Source: Rossellomorea pakistanensis
GTDB lineage: Bacteria; Bacillota; Bacilli; Bacillales; Bacillaceae_B
DNA length: 64,000 nt
Direction: 5' to 3'
Assembly: GCF_016908495.1 (NCBI RefSeq)
Contig: NZ_JAFBDZ010000001.1
Location: 1,240,001 to 1,304,000, forward strand
In this document: piece by piece, positions 38,754 to 48,713 of the stretch
How the letters are laid out: the number at the start of each line of letters is the position of its first letter
Numbering within the stretch: the stretch's first letter is position 1
Translations under genes and position numbers: made by a program
The notes under the pieces: generated by a model
Database searches by the model: none
Told to the model about the DNA's origin: nothing
Seen by the model: the letters and a program-made list of their open reading frames with translations, nothing else

Positions 38754-38960
38754 ATGAATTTTCAATTTGACCTGATTGAAGATAAAGTTGAATTTTTTGA
38801 GGCTCAAGATTTAAAAACGCTCGAGAAAAAAATAAACGAGCAAATTGAGCATAATAAAGCGATTCTATTATCTGTCCATTCCGTAACACATCAAATGCAT
38901 ATAGAAGAAAATGGACAACGATTCTTCAGTGCGGTTGTGCATTTTAAACAAAAAAAATAG
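38754..38960 (+). CDS. yrzA: DUF2536 family protein YrzA
   Basis: 68 residues, soluble, MNFQFDLIEDKVEFFEAQDL with a Lys/Glu-rich helix and a beta-rich HSVTHQMHIEENGQRFFSAV end. The sequence and neighbourhood (yrrT upstream, yrrS convergent) match YrzA; no function is known. GGGAG precedes ATG 38754. Confidence 0.85.
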   Translation: MNFQFDLIEDKVEFFEAQDLKTLEKKINEQIEHNKAILLSVHSVTHQMHIEENGQRFFSAVVHFKQKK

Positions 38961-38988
38961 GGATGGTCTTTGCCATCCCCATTTTTAT
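38958..38988. terminator. bidirectional terminator yrzA/yrrS
   Basis: GGGATGG-TCTTTG-CCATCCC stem with A run on the left and ATTTTTATT on the right; it serves both convergent genes. Confidence 0.88.
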
Positions 38989-39674
38989 TAGTCTTTATCA
39001 TTTTCTTTTAGTTCTTGTAATTTTGTCGGTTTCCAGCCTTGACCATCAATCCACTGTAAATAGACTCGGTATGCTTGTGAGCCTCCCTTAGCGGTGACTG
39101 TTCCAATTGATTTATCCGGACTGCCGTTCCCAGCAATGTACCAAACCGTCATATTATCTACTGGAATTCCAGTTGCATAGGATAATGCCTTTACTTTTTC
39201 ATTCCAATCCGGTGTTCCTTCTTCATATACTGACGTATGTTCTCCACTTTGTTTCGTCCCAATCGGTTTCCAATTTGAATTTATAATTGATTTCTCGACA
39301 TTAGGTTCTGTTGAATCCTGTTCTTTAATGCCAGATTCATCTTCTGGAGTCGTATTAATTTCTCCATTCTCTTTTTCGTCATTATTCTTTTCATCTTCGT
39401 CAGAGTCAGAAGATTTGTCTTCATCCTGGTTCTCTATTTCCTCTGTCTCTAGGTCACTAACCTCTTCTTTATCTTTGTCTTTATTAGAATTATTTTCTTT
39501 CTTATCTTCTTGTTTAGGTTTGTCAGCTGAAGCTTTTTCTGTAGAATCATCTGTTAAGAAAATAGAAGCGCCTACGACAACGATTAATAAAATAACGACA
39601 CCTATTAGAAGATTTAGGATCATGTTTGATTTTTTCTTTGATCTTCTTTCTAAGCGTGATTTTTTGTAAGACAT
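38988..39674 (-). CDS. yrrS: DUF1510 family membrane protein YrrS
   Basis: 228 residues. A basic cytoplasmic head (KKSRLERRSKKK) and one membrane helix (about residues 18-38) are followed by a very acidic, low-complexity linker (about 45-120) and a globular C-terminal domain (NWKPIGTKQSGEHTSVYEEG...YRVYLQWIDGQGWKPTKL). It lies directly downstream of pbpI, as in B. subtilis, suggesting a cell-wall role on the outer face; function not established. Confidence 0.87.
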   Translation of the reverse strand: MSYKKSRLERRSKKKSNMILNLLIGVVILLIVVVGASIFLTDDSTEKASADKPKQEDKKENNSNKDKDKEEVSDLETEEIENQDEDKSSDSDEDEKNNDEKENGEINTTPEDESGIKEQDSTEPNVEKSIINSNWKPIGTKQSGEHTSVYEEGTPDWNEKVKALSYATGIPVDNMTVWYIAGNGSPDKSIGTVTAKGGSQAYRVYLQWIDGQGWKPTKLQELKENDKD

Positions 39675-39779
39675 AAAGTCCCCTCCCTGTCATGCTCAAT
39701 ATTTTATCATGGATTAAGGATGACATGAAGAAATTTATCATAGATTTTCATTTTCTAACAGAGTCTCTTCACCTATTGT

Positions 39780-41534
39780 TTAATCTTCAAGTGAGGCTAT
39801 AGCATTAACAATGTCTAGAAACATAGGGTAAACACCACCCTCATATTCTTGTACATCCATATTTACCACTACAAGTGCATACTTAGGATTGTCGAATGGG
39901 AAATAGCCGGCAAACCACTTGTTCAATAACTGTTTTTCTTGGTTATCATCTTTGAATTTCCCCGTTTCGGCTGTCCCCGTTTTACCTGCTACTTCTAAAG
40001 CAGCAGAATGTAAGGCTTTAGCTGTCCCAACTTTTCCATGAACCACTTCATGCAAATATTGTTGCAGTTTCATTGCTGTATAAGGTGAGATTTTTTCACC
40101 TTCTAATGTTTGCTTATCAAAAGTGAACATCTCTGTACCATTTGCATATTCCACAGAGTCTACTGCTTTTATACTTAGCTTTTCTCCCCCTCTTGCAATT
40201 GTGGCCATCATATTTGCGACCGCTAGAGGAGTCACCCTCACTTCTCTTTGACCGATGGCTGTTTGTGAGACATAATTTTGGTCGTCTTTTTCTTCTTCAT
40301 TTTTAAAAATACGACCAGTATCTGCTTGAAAATGTTTAAAATCGCTATAATGGAATAGGTCACCAGACCAGCTCAAATCCCCTGTTAAGCCGAGCTTTGC
40401 AGCATATTGTTCGATGATGTCTTTATCCTTTTCTACCATTTCCTTCGCTAAATCTGCAAATGTTCGGTTACAGCTAGCAGCAAAGCTGTCCTTAATATTT
40501 ATATTCCCTAGCGGTCGATCTGATGGGTTTCCATAAATATCTTGATCACATTGGAATTTCCTTTCTTCATTGACGAATTCTTTTTCAATCGCTGCAGCCG
40601 TTATTACTGTCTTAAAAACCGAACCAGGGATTAATTCAGTATACATATAGTTAGTGGAACCATTATCAGAAAAAGGTGATCTTACGTTGACATCAGGCTT
40701 AGACACACTAGCCACTATTTCTCCCGAGTTAATATCTAAGAGAAGTGCACCACCTTTATTGACTTCCCGCTTTTCTAATATTTCTTCCATTTTCCCTTGA
40801 ATTTTTCCATCAATCGTTGTTTTCACATTCAGTGGATAAAAGGGATTAGCAGGTGCTAAATACTTTACATCAACACCAAAAAGCGGCCCCCCGATGGCGT
40901 CAACATGATAAATTAACTTTGATGGTTGTTCTGCGATTAGCCATTCATCAAAGGTTTTTTGAATCCCGGTTATGCCAATTTTTTGTTTTGTCCCTTTCAC
41001 TTTATCAGGATATCGTTTTTGGAATACTTTCTCATTTTCGCCGATAAGACCGATAAACTGCTGTGCTAACTTTTCTTTAAGGGGATATTTCCTTGATAAA
41101 GCAAAAACTCCCTGTATTTTCAGGTCATTAATTCTGTTCATTTGATCTTCAGTTAATTCAACTGGTTTCTTCTCACCAAATACAATCGGCTTTTTAGCAT
41201 TCTCTAATGTTGATGCTAGAGTGTAGGTTGGAACGCCAATAATATCGGCAACCTTTTCAATATCCCACTCTACATTTTTCAAAAAAGGAAATAATATGAG
41301 GACATTTTTTGTATAATGTGTTAATTCTTCCCCATTCCGATCTACTATTACCCCTCTACCTTCATCGATCACAAGCTGTTGTGTCCGTTGCTCTACACTA
41401 TTTTCAATTAAATTAATATTATGTGATGAAAAAGATTCCGTTTGGAAAAGCTGAATTTGCATCAGTCGTCCAGTTAATAGGAAAAACAACACGAGAATGG
41501 AGCCCAACAAAAAAATAATTCGCTTTCTCCTCAT
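39780..41534 (-). CDS. pbpI: class B penicillin-binding protein PbpI (PBP4b)
   Basis: Peptidoglycan transpeptidase with an N-terminal membrane anchor (about residues 5-25) and a dimerisation domain, then a transpeptidase domain. The serine is in GSVFK (S305/K308); SCN and KTGTAETG complete the active site. In B. subtilis it is sigma-F-linked and dispensable. ATG 41534 follows GAGGTG; the longer frame was rejected. 584 residues. Together with yrrS in one unit, after greA. Confidence 0.92.
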   Translation of the reverse strand: MRRKRIIFLLGSILVLFFLLTGRLMQIQLFQTESFSSHNINLIENSVEQRTQQLVIDEGRGVIVDRNGEELTHYTKNVLILFPFLKNVEWDIEKVADIIGVPTYTLASTLENAKKPIVFGEKKPVELTEDQMNRINDLKIQGVFALSRKYPLKEKLAQQFIGLIGENEKVFQKRYPDKVKGTKQKIGITGIQKTFDEWLIAEQPSKLIYHVDAIGGPLFGVDVKYLAPANPFYPLNVKTTIDGKIQGKMEEILEKREVNKGGALLLDINSGEIVASVSKPDVNVRSPFSDNGSTNYMYTELIPGSVFKTVITAAAIEKEFVNEERKFQCDQDIYGNPSDRPLGNINIKDSFAASCNRTFADLAKEMVEKDKDIIEQYAAKLGLTGDLSWSGDLFHYSDFKHFQADTGRIFKNEEEKDDQNYVSQTAIGQREVRVTPLAVANMMATIARGGEKLSIKAVDSVEYANGTEMFTFDKQTLEGEKISPYTAMKLQQYLHEVVHGKVGTAKALHSAALEVAGKTGTAETGKFKDDNQEKQLLNKWFAGYFPFDNPKYALVVVNMDVQEYEGGVYPMFLDIVNAIASLED

Positions 41535-41586
41535 AATCAACACCTCGTCAATCATTGTTGACGAAATTATTAAAAATTAGTCAAAA

Positions 41587-41621
41587 CAAAAAAAGAGCTA
41601 ACTCGAAAGTCAGCTCTTTTT
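41587..41621 (-). terminator. terminator after greA
   Basis: Minus strand AAGAGCTGACT / AGTTAGCTCTT stem (41618-41593) followed by T run, 8 bp after the greA stop. Confidence 0.9.
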
Positions 41622-41628
41622 AGATGAT

Positions 41629-42105
41629 TTATTTAACTGTAACGATTTTTACGTTCATTTCTCCACCTGGAGTTTGAACGATAACTTTTTCGCCTACTTT
41701 ATGACCAATAAGACTTTTGGCAATAGGAGAATCATTCGAGATTTTCCCTTCAAACGGATCCGCTTCTGCACTTCCAACAATTGTGTATGTTTCTTCTTCC
41801 CCATCAGGAAGCTCAATGAACGTGACAGATTTACCTAGTGTAACTGTATCAGAATTCATTTCATCTTCTTCAATGATTTTTGCATTTCGAATCATATTTT
41901 CAAGTGTAGAAATTCGCCCTTCAACAAATGCCTGCTCATCTTTAGCAGCATCGTATTCGGAGTTCTCAGATAGATCACCGAAACTACGAGCGATTTTGAT
42001 TCTTTCTACGACTTCTTTACGTTTAACGGATTTTAAATTCTCCAGTTCCTTCTCTAATTTTTCTTTACCTTCTAATGTCATTGGATAAACTTTTTCTGTA
42101 GCCAA
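41629..42105 (-). CDS. greA: transcription elongation factor GreA
   Basis: Rescues backtracked RNA polymerase by stimulating transcript cleavage. The N-terminal coiled coil carries the acidic tip ([16 protein letters not shown]), and the C-terminal FKBP-like domain ends [17 protein letters not shown]; 158 residues. The start is TTG 42105, nine bases after AAAGGAG. A GAGCT/AGCTC hairpin lies in the leader. Confidence 0.97.
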   Translation of the reverse strand: MATEKVYPMTLEGKEKLEKELENLKSVKRKEVVERIKIARSFGDLSENSEYDAAKDEQAFVEGRISTLENMIRNAKIIEEDEMNSDTVTLGKSVTFIELPDGEEETYTIVGSAEADPFEGKISNDSPIAKSLIGHKVGEKVIVQTPGGEMNVKIVTVK

Positions 42106-42221
42106 AACCCTTCACTCCTTTTAAATGTTATGAGCTCCCAATAGCTCACTATGTATCGATTAATCTTTATTCATCACGATATATGAACGTTACATTCCTT
42201 TGAATGGCAAGCTAGGGAACA

Positions 42222-42337
42222 GAGGATGACCTAATTACAAGATTTCAGGAACCACAAACCGAAATATAGAATCCAATCACAAGATTTTTTCTATATTTGA
42301 AAAATAATGTGGTTCCAGAATCTTTTAGATCATCCGC
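42222..42337. repeat. repeat family R2, copy C (between udk and greA)
   Basis: GGATGACCTAA (from 42224) pairs with TTAGATCATCC (to 42335); AAGATTTCAGGAACCACA pairs with TGTGGTTCCAGAATCTT, nearly perfect; central AAATATAGAA / TTCTATATTT. No strong T run on either side. It fills the middle of the 373-bp gap 42106-42478, which holds no other gene-like sequence. Confidence 0.85.
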
Positions 42338-42478
42338 CATTCCCTTCCATAAATGGTTAATTTATTTTCTTAACTTATGTTCAATTCGTCTAACTTATAC
42401 AAAGTATTAATCGACGTCGTGAGTAACAAATCCATTTGGGAAATTTCTCTATATTCATAACTATTCTATGCTATCGTA

Positions 42479-43114
42479 TTACAAAAACGATTTTTGTTCA
42501 AGAATTGTTTGAATTTTTGTGACCATTAAATCGATGGCCACATGGTTATGCCCACCTTCTGGGATGATGACATCTGCATATCTCTTCGTTGGTTCAATGA
42601 ATTGATTATGCATTGGTCTAACCACGTTAACGTATTGCTCTATGACAGAATCAATCGAGCGACCTCTTTCTTTTATATCACGTAATAAACGTCTAATAAT
42701 TCTCAAATCGGCATCTGTATCCACATATAGTTTAATATCCATCATGTTACGTAGTCTTTCATCCTCTAGGATTAGAATTCCTTCGAGAATAATCACTTCC
42801 TTAGGTTCTACCACTATTATTTCATTAGAGCGTGTGTGCATCGTATAATCATATATAGGTTTATCAATGGATTCATGCTTTAATAATTTTTGTATGTGCT
42901 TCAACAGTAAATCATTATCGAAAGCAAGAGGATGATCATAATTCGTTTTAAGCCTTTCTTCAAAAGGAAGATGGCTTTGGTCCTTGTAATAGTAATCTTG
43001 TTCAAGCATTAGGATTGAGTGGCCTTTGAAATGCTCATAAATTGCTTTTGTTACACTTGTTTTGCCGGAACCAGATCCGCCGGCTACACCAATCACAACA
43101 GGTTTTTGTGCCAT
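42479..43114 (-). CDS. udk: uridine kinase
   Basis: Phosphorylates uridine and cytidine in pyrimidine salvage. P-loop GGSGSGKT (residues 12-19), [12 protein letters not shown] and DYPHAFD-like DHPLAFDND; 211 residues. Follows yrrO with 5 bp between them. AAAGGAG is about 14 bases before ATG 43114, a long spacing, but no better start exists. Confidence 0.96.
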   Translation of the reverse strand: MAQKPVVIGVAGGSGSGKTSVTKAIYEHFKGHSILMLEQDYYYKDQSHLPFEERLKTNYDHPLAFDNDLLLKHIQKLLKHESIDKPIYDYTMHTRSNEIIVVEPKEVIILEGILILEDERLRNMMDIKLYVDTDADLRIIRRLLRDIKERGRSIDSVIEQYVNVVRPMHNQFIEPTKRYADVIIPEGGHNHVAIDLMVTKIQTILEQKSFL

Positions 43115-43119
43115 GGTCG

Positions 43120-44397
43120 TTATCTGTTCTCCTTTCGCATCATGTTATGTGGGTATACCGGCTGGTCTACTTTAAACCGTACGATTTGCATTGGATGGCG
43201 TGCTACGTCCAATTCATTTCCTTTTTGATCCCAAATCGTATCAATCGTTTGTGTAAAATTTTCTATGTCTGGTCCGAAAAATTCAACTTCGTCACCAGAT
43301 TTGAAATAATTACGTTGCTGTAGTGTCACAAAACCAGTTTCTTGGTCGTAATCCAAAACTAACCCAACAAAATCATAGTCTGAATTTTTTTTCGAATGTT
43401 CCCCAAACATTTGCTCTTCATACCCAGGCACCCCCTCGAAGAAAGCAGAAGCTGTCTCACGATTAGCACATTTGTCTAGCTCTTTCAGCCACTCCTTCTT
43501 GATCTTAAAGGTGTCTGGATTCTCGCAGTAAGCATCAATTACTTTTCGATAGACACTTACAACAGTAGCTATATAATGAATAGATTTCATTCGCCCTTCT
43601 ATTTTCAAGCTGTCAATCCCTAATTCTATCATTTCAGGGATTGATTCCACTAATTTTAAATCCTTTGGACTCATCGCAAATGGTGCATCATTCGTTGAAA
43701 ATAATGCATTTTCTCGTGTATCATTCAGTTCATATAGCCCATAATCCCAGCGGCAAGACTGACAACAACCACCACGGTTACTATCGCGAGCGGTCATGTG
43801 ATTACTTAACGTACAACGGCCTGAGTAAGCAATACACATTGCACCATGAATAAATGTTTCGATTTCTATATTCACTTTTTCTTTCATTTCGCGAATTTCT
43901 TCCCCACTGGTTTCGCGAGCAAGAACAACACGGTCTAAGCCTTCTTTCTTCCAAAACTCCACCGCCTTCCAGTTTGAAAGGGACTGTTGGGTGCTTAAGT
44001 GGACCTCTACTTTTGGAGCCACACGGCGGCAGGTTTCAATAATAAGGGGGTCGGCAACAATAATTCCAGCAACTCCAGCCTCTTGTATGCCTTTTAAATA
44101 ATCTTCAAGTCCATCGATATTTTCATTATGAGCATAAATATTTGTAGTTACGTAAATTTTAGCACCATATTCTTTTGCGAATTCTACGCCTTCCCTCATT
44201 TCCTCAAATGTAAAATTACCTGCATTGGAACGTAGACCATATTCTTGTCCACCAATATAAACGGCGTCAGCACCATAATGAACCGCAATTTTGAGCTTTT
44301 CTAAATTACCTGCAGGAGCTAAAAGCTCTGGTTTCTTCAAATTGGTTCGTTTACCATCAATCAACTCTGAAATCTGCTTTTCCACCACTTCAGTCAA
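43120..44397 (-). CDS. yrrO: tRNA uridine-5-hydroxylation protein TrhP2 (peptidase U32 family)
   Basis: In B. subtilis YrrN and YrrO (TrhP1/TrhP2) make 5-hydroxyuridine at tRNA position 34 with prephenate; YrrM then methylates it. The U32 core is [20 protein letters not shown], and the cysteine cluster [11 protein letters not shown]...GGCCQSCRW likely holds an iron-sulfur cluster. Despite the family name it need not be a protease. 425 residues; TTG 44397 follows GGAGGG by six bases. Confidence 0.93.
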   Translation of the reverse strand: MTEVVEKQISELIDGKRTNLKKPELLAPAGNLEKLKIAVHYGADAVYIGGQEYGLRSNAGNFTFEEMREGVEFAKEYGAKIYVTTNIYAHNENIDGLEDYLKGIQEAGVAGIIVADPLIIETCRRVAPKVEVHLSTQQSLSNWKAVEFWKKEGLDRVVLARETSGEEIREMKEKVNIEIETFIHGAMCIAYSGRCTLSNHMTARDSNRGGCCQSCRWDYGLYELNDTRENALFSTNDAPFAMSPKDLKLVESIPEMIELGIDSLKIEGRMKSIHYIATVVSVYRKVIDAYCENPDTFKIKKEWLKELDKCANRETASAFFEGVPGYEEQMFGEHSKKNSDYDFVGLVLDYDQETGFVTLQQRNYFKSGDEVEFFGPDIENFTQTIDTIWDQKGNELDVARHPMQIVRFKVDQPVYPHNMMRKENR

Positions 44398-44425
44398 GTG
44401 TATCCCTCCTTTTCAACAAGATTGG

Positions 44426-45355
44426 TTAGTAGACTGTCTCTTTAAAGAAAAAACCAGTATCTAATGAACGGTTATGGGGTTGTAAATTCTCAGCTTGTTC
44501 AAGGAGATCGTCTTTTACCTGTTCATACTTCTCCTCATCTTCAACACATAGGTCAATAGCTTTTCTATAAAGTTTGGTCACTTCGAAAAGATACTGTGAT
44601 GATTTGAGTACACCATCTATTTTAAATGAATCAATTCCGGCCTCGACCATTTCCTGAAGCTCATCTATAATGCAAATATCATTCGGACTCATAATGTGAG
44701 TCCCATTTTCATCCTCAAATATAGGGTATTTATTTTGGCGTTCTTCGTCATGAAGAAACATATTCCTTTGGTTCTGTCTATTTTCGATTTCCATCGCTTT
44801 ACCTTGATACTCAAAATAGTTCCCAAGAAGAGTTCGTTTCGATTGGAACATGCAGGTCATACCATGAACTTGTACTTCTATCTCAACCTCTGTATTTTCT
44901 TTTATTTCAACAATTGCATCCATGCTTAATTCACGGGCCACTACGGCACGACCCGCACCTTTTCGTCCCCAGTAGTTACATGTATACCAATTTGTTGCCG
45001 TTGTTTCAGTATTCCAGTGAAGCTTCATGCTTGGTGCTACTTCTTTTGCTATCATGAGAACGGCAGGATCGCCGAAAACGATTGCATCTGCCTTTACATC
45101 ATGTAAAAATTTTATATAGCCTGAAAGCTTTCCGATTTTATCATTATGAAAAATTGCATTCATTGCTACATACACTTTTTTTCCTTTAGAATGAGCTAAT
45201 TCAATTGCTTTTCGTACATCATCTTGTGAAAATTCACCTGCAAGCCGAAGACCGTATTGTTGTTCTCCAATGATAAATGCATCTGCCCCTGCATCTGATA
45301 AGGGTAAAATGTCATCTATTGATGTTGGGGTTACTAATAATTCAGGCTTATTCAA
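44426..45355 (-). CDS. yrrN: tRNA uridine-5-hydroxylation protein TrhP1 (peptidase U32 family)
   Basis: Paralogue and partner of yrrO. LVTPTSIDDILPLSDAGADA and FIIGEQQYGLRLAGEFS open the TIM-barrel-like U32 domain; the yrrO-type Cys cluster is reduced to CMFQSKRTLLGNY, which suggests a division of labour between the two. The start is TTG 45355, five bases after GAGGTG (MNKPELL); the GTG at 45362-45364 lies inside that site. 309 residues; overlaps yrrM by 8 bases. Confidence 0.92.
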   Translation of the reverse strand: MNKPELLVTPTSIDDILPLSDAGADAFIIGEQQYGLRLAGEFSQDDVRKAIELAHSKGKKVYVAMNAIFHNDKIGKLSGYIKFLHDVKADAIVFGDPAVLMIAKEVAPSMKLHWNTETTATNWYTCNYWGRKGAGRAVVARELSMDAIVEIKENTEVEIEVQVHGMTCMFQSKRTLLGNYFEYQGKAMEIENRQNQRNMFLHDEERQNKYPIFEDENGTHIMSPNDICIIDELQEMVEAGIDSFKIDGVLKSSQYLFEVTKLYRKAIDLCVEDEEKYEQVKDDLLEQAENLQPHNRSLDTGFFFKETVY

Positions 45356-45998
45356 AGGAAACACCTCTTTTTTTACTCACAGCTAAACCATCCCCTACAG
45401 GAAGGATGGCCGTTTGAAAATCTTTATGGTTCATTAACCATTGATTATAATCTTTTAGTTTATTAACCATTTTGCTTATTCGCTTATTATCTATCTCTTC
45501 TTCAGCAACCATTCCTTTAAAAAGAACATTGTCAGAATAGACAACTCCCTTTTTTGAAAGGAAAGGAGTATATAATTCAAAGAACTTTTGATATTGTCCT
45601 TTTGCTGCATCAATAAATAATGCATCATATGGACCGTAAGCTTCAATTTTTTCAACGACTTCTAGAGCATCACCATGTATAACTTTTATACGTGAGCTAT
45701 TGTGAAAACGACTTAGATTCTTTTTAGCTTTTTCAAGCCTTTCAAAGTCTCTTTCAATTGTAATGACTTCTAATTGAGGAACAGCTTCTACCATTCGAAT
45801 GGCAGAATAACCAATGGCTGTACCTATTTCAAGAATACGCTTTGGTTGTTGTATTCTTAACATTTGAAGCATTGTTTCAATTCCTGCCAGCTCCATAATT
45901 GGGATATTATGATTAGCTGCGTATTTCTCCATTTCAGTAACAAGCTCTGAACGAGTTAGTATTAATGATTCTATATAATCTTGGACATTCTGATTCAA
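45348..45998 (-). CDS. yrrM: tRNA 5-hydroxyuridine methyltransferase TrmR
   Basis: Rossmann O-methyltransferase that converts 5-hydroxyuridine-34 to 5-methoxyuridine. SAM motif ILEIGTAIGYSAIRM, VITIERD and the metal-site Asp in ALFIDAAKGQYQ and YSDNVLFKG; 216 residues. TTG 45998 follows GTGAGG by seven bases. Together with yrrN and yrrO it forms a complete wobble-uridine module. Confidence 0.93.
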   Translation of the reverse strand: MNQNVQDYIESLILTRSELVTEMEKYAANHNIPIMELAGIETMLQMLRIQQPKRILEIGTAIGYSAIRMVEAVPQLEVITIERDFERLEKAKKNLSRFHNSSRIKVIHGDALEVVEKIEAYGPYDALFIDAAKGQYQKFFELYTPFLSKKGVVYSDNVLFKGMVAEEEIDNKRISKMVNKLKDYNQWLMNHKDFQTAILPVGDGLAVSKKRGVSFE

Positions 45999-46068
45999 GA
46001 AAAAACCTCACTTTCAATTTCATGATCCAACATGAAAAAGAGCGTTTAAAAGATACATTGGTATTTAA

Positions 46069-46190
46069 GAAAAGCGGAAGTGCCTTGAACAGGCCTGACA
46101 AGCATAAGACGAGCCACATAGAAAGGGTGCCTTTTCCCTTTCTATGTGGCTTGGCTTATGTCTTGAAGGCCTAGGCGTTTATGCTTTCCA
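46069..46190. repeat. repeat family R1, short form, best hairpin
   Basis: AAAGCGGAAGTGCCTTGAAC and AGGCCTGACAAGCATAAGAC precede a perfect central stem GAGCCACATAGAAAGGG / CCCTTTCTATGTGGCTTG-like arm, followed by CTTATGTCTTGAAGGCC and TAGGCG. The outer CTTGAACAGGCC and GGCCTAGGCG blocks also pair partly. It lies in the 374-bp gap between yrrM and mltG; the rest (46191-46372) is AT-rich with nothing recognised. Confidence 0.85.
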
Positions 46191-46372
46191 CTGATAAACC
46201 TTTCTATCTGTATACACTCCATTTTACTTTCTTTTCATTAAAGAAAAATTAACATCCTTTTAATCTTTTCCATAACCAATGACATTGTAAAACGCTTTTC
46301 CGCAAAAAATACTTTTACTATTTTAGCATAACAAGAAGAGGTTTGCGAGTGAATCTCTCCTTGTTATTTAGT

Positions 46373-47512
46373 TTATTCTTTTTCGTTTGTAATGTATTTG
46401 GCCTTCTTTTTATTGTGTTCTTCAAGCGTTTCTGAATAATGTACGGTTCCATCTTTAGAGGCTAAGAAATATAGATATTCGGAATGATCAGGTTCAAGAA
46501 CAGCCTTTATAGACGTAATTCCTGCGTTCGCTATTGGACCTGGTGGTAGCCCTTTAACCTTATACGTATTATAAGGGGATTCTACATCTAGGTCATCATA
46601 CACGGTTCTGCTTTTATGTTTGCCCAATGCATATAATACAGTCGGGTCTGTTTGAAGCGGCATTTCCTTCTCCAAGCGATTATAGAAGACGCTAGCAATT
46701 CTTCCCCTGTCTGCTTTTTTAGTCGCTTCTTCTTCAACTAATGATGCAAAGGTTAGCAGTTTATGTGAATCCATCTCTTTTTCCATCATGGATGCATTAA
46801 ATTGTGCTAGGACATCATTAGTTTGTGAAATCATACCATCTAAAATTTCCTCTAGGGATGGTTCTTTTTCGTAGAATGGGTATGTTGCAGGATAAAGATA
46901 TCCCTCTAACGGATATTTGATTTTTTTGTTATTAATTAAGTCTTTCGTGATAAGTTTAGGATACTTTTTACTTAACTGCTCGAGATATTCTTTATTATTT
47001 AACTTTTCCATGATATCTTTGCTTTTAAATGGAGTTTCTTTGGCAATTTCATCAGCTATTTGATTTAATTGATATCCTTCTGGAACGGTAATCGTAAACT
47101 CAGCATCTTTCATGACTTTTCCCGATTTTAGACTTGTGACTATTTCATTTAATGTCATAGAAGGAGTTAAATCATATGCTCCAGCTTGAAAGCCTGATTC
47201 ATTATTAAATTTCACAAAGTATTTAAATACTAAAGAATTTTTAATTATACCACTTTCTTCCAGGATGTTCCCTATTGATGTAACACCTGAGCCAATTGGG
47301 ATTTCTACTTTTACAGGCTTGTTATCTTTTGGATCCACTGGTTTCAGGGCGGATTTCACATAAAAATACCCTCCTAACGCTGTTCCGCCGATTAACAAAA
47401 CTAGTACTAAAGCAACAATACCGACAATTTTACGAATAACCTTGGCCTCCTCTTGTCTTTCTAGGAGCTTATGATAAAGAGCCTCTTTTTTAGGTTGTTG
47501 ATTCTTGTTCAT
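46373..47512 (-). CDS. mltG: endolytic murein transglycosylase MltG
   Basis: Cuts nascent glycan strands in the membrane and sets glycan length. One N-terminal membrane helix (about residues 28-52), a LysM-like part, and the YceG catalytic domain with the Glu in LVEEEATKKADRG and LQTDPTVLYALG. 379 residues. Begins after the yrzB operon terminator; GGGGGGAAG precedes ATG 47512. B. subtilis name yrrL. Confidence 0.94.
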   Translation of the reverse strand: MNKNQQPKKEALYHKLLERQEEAKVIRKIVGIVALVLVLLIGGTALGGYFYVKSALKPVDPKDNKPVKVEIPIGSGVTSIGNILEESGIIKNSLVFKYFVKFNNESGFQAGAYDLTPSMTLNEIVTSLKSGKVMKDAEFTITVPEGYQLNQIADEIAKETPFKSKDIMEKLNNKEYLEQLSKKYPKLITKDLINNKKIKYPLEGYLYPATYPFYEKEPSLEEILDGMISQTNDVLAQFNASMMEKEMDSHKLLTFASLVEEEATKKADRGRIASVFYNRLEKEMPLQTDPTVLYALGKHKSRTVYDDLDVESPYNTYKVKGLPPGPIANAGITSIKAVLEPDHSEYLYFLASKDGTVHYSETLEEHNKKKAKYITNEKE

Positions 47513-47592
47513 ATCTCTTCCCCCCTTCGAGCAATTCGGGGTATCCTACAAAATTTGTACTATATCGACACTATTATACATATTTTCAACAA

Positions 47593-47632
47593 ATAAAAAT
47601 AGGGGTAGCCGTAAAGGCCGACCCCTATTTCA
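47593..47632 (-). terminator. terminator after yrzB
   Basis: Minus strand AAATAGGGGTCGGCC / GGCTACCCCTATTT stem (47631-47598) followed by TTATTT, 16 bp after the yrzB stop. Confidence 0.88.
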
Positions 47633-47647
47633 AAAAAATGCCTTACT

Positions 47648-47932
47648 TTATTCTTCTTCCTCATCTAAGAAAGTGTTTAACATTTCTTCAATCATGTCCC
47701 ACTCTTCTTCTGTTTCAATCGGTTTTAATTCGCCTTCTTCCCCTTCATCTCCTGGTGCAAACGCAGATGCATGAATTTCAATCTCTTCTTCATCTGTTTC
47801 ATCTGCTCCTAATGGATAATAAAGGACATAAGACTTTCCGAATTTGTCTGATTCGAAAGTGAACAAGACTTCACATAATTGTTCATTTCCTTCTTCGTCA
47901 ATAACTGTAATTTGTTTTTCTCCGTGTTCCAT
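47648..47932 (-). CDS. yrzB: DUF1292 family protein YrzB
   Basis: 94 residues, strongly acidic; [20 protein letters not shown] and the beta-rich SYVLYYPLG are typical DUF1292. Function unknown. The chosen ATG 47932 (MEHGEKQ) follows GAGGTG by six bases; the longer frame to 47962 has no site. Third gene of the conserved ireB-yrrK-yrzB unit downstream of alaS. Confidence 0.9.
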   Translation of the reverse strand: MEHGEKQITVIDEEGNEQLCEVLFTFESDKFGKSYVLYYPLGADETDEEEIEIHASAFAPGDEGEEGELKPIETEEEWDMIEEMLNTFLDEEEE

Positions 47933-47945
47933 ATTATTCACCTCA

Positions 47946-48362
47946 TTATTTTTGACTATCAAGATATCCTTGTAGAATCATGACAGCAGCCATTTTATCG
48001 ATGACTTTTTTACGTTTCTTTCTACTTACATCCGCTTCTAACAATATTCTCTCCGCAGCCATCGTACTTAAACGTTCATCCCATAAAATAGTTTTAATCC
48101 CTAACTTATCTTCTATAAGTTTGGCATATTTTTGCGAGGCTTCTCCACGGGGGCCAACGGTATTATTCATATTTTTCGGAAAGCCGACAATTACTTTATC
48201 GACTTCATGTTCCTTGGCAAGCTCTTCAATTCGATCTAGTCGAAACTTTCCTTCTTGTTCACTGATAGAGATTGTTTCGACTCCTTGAGCTGTCCAGCCA
48301 AGGGCATCACTTACGGCGACGCCGACTGTTTTTGAGCCTACGTCTAACCCCATTATTCTCAT
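47946..48362 (-). CDS. yrrK: Holliday junction resolvase-like RuvX/YqgF
   Basis: RNase H-like fold: [19 protein letters not shown] carries the first catalytic Asp, [11 protein letters not shown] the middle strand and [13 protein letters not shown] the Glu; the last Asp is in [13 protein letters not shown]. In E. coli YqgF takes part in 16S rRNA 5' processing, so nuclease action on rRNA is at least as likely as resolvase action. 138 residues. Starts 3 bp after the ireB stop. Confidence 0.93.
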   Translation of the reverse strand: MRIMGLDVGSKTVGVAVSDALGWTAQGVETISISEQEGKFRLDRIEELAKEHEVDKVIVGFPKNMNNTVGPRGEASQKYAKLIEDKLGIKTILWDERLSTMAAERILLEADVSRKKRKKVIDKMAAVMILQGYLDSQK

Positions 48363-48364
48363 GC

Positions 48365-48631
48365 TTATCCCTCTCTATGGTGTACTAAATACGATTTCAC
48401 CAATTCTTCGATGATTTCATCGCGTTCCAATCGACGAATGATGTTCCTTGCGTCTTTGTGTCTAGGAATGTAGGCTGGGTCTCCTGACAATAAATAGCCT
48501 ACAATTTGATTAATGGGATTGTAACCTTTTTCTTGTAGTGCATCATGAACTTGAAGTAAAACTTCTTTCACATCATGCTCAAAAGGTTCTTCAGGAAAAT
48601 CAAAACGCATCGTTTTATCAAAAGAGCTCAT
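48365..48631 (-). CDS. ireB: IreB family regulatory phosphoprotein
   Basis: 88 residues; the family was defined by Enterococcus IreB, a substrate of the Ser/Thr kinase IreK in cephalosporin tolerance. [16 protein letters not shown] and [20 protein letters not shown] are hallmark stretches. ATG 48631 follows GAGGTG by five bases; the 20-codon longer frame was rejected. B. subtilis name yrzL. Directly follows alaS. Confidence 0.94.
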   Translation of the reverse strand: MSSFDKTMRFDFPEEPFEHDVKEVLLQVHDALQEKGYNPINQIVGYLLSGDPAYIPRHKDARNIIRRLERDEIIEELVKSYLVHHREG

Positions 48632-48713
48632 ATTCGCACCTCTCTTCAGGCTTCTTCTTATCAAAGCCCAATTGTCAATTGATACATTCATTGTACACCA
48701 GATTGAGTGGTAA

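Noticed and set aside
39328..39669. 113-codon Ser-rich frame on the plus strand
   Set aside because: The complement of the acidic linker of yrrS; the Glu/Asp/Lys-rich stretch creates it.
41717..42088. 123-codon open frame on the plus strand
   Set aside because: Antisense to greA, Ser-rich and without a ribosome-binding site; greA is unambiguous.
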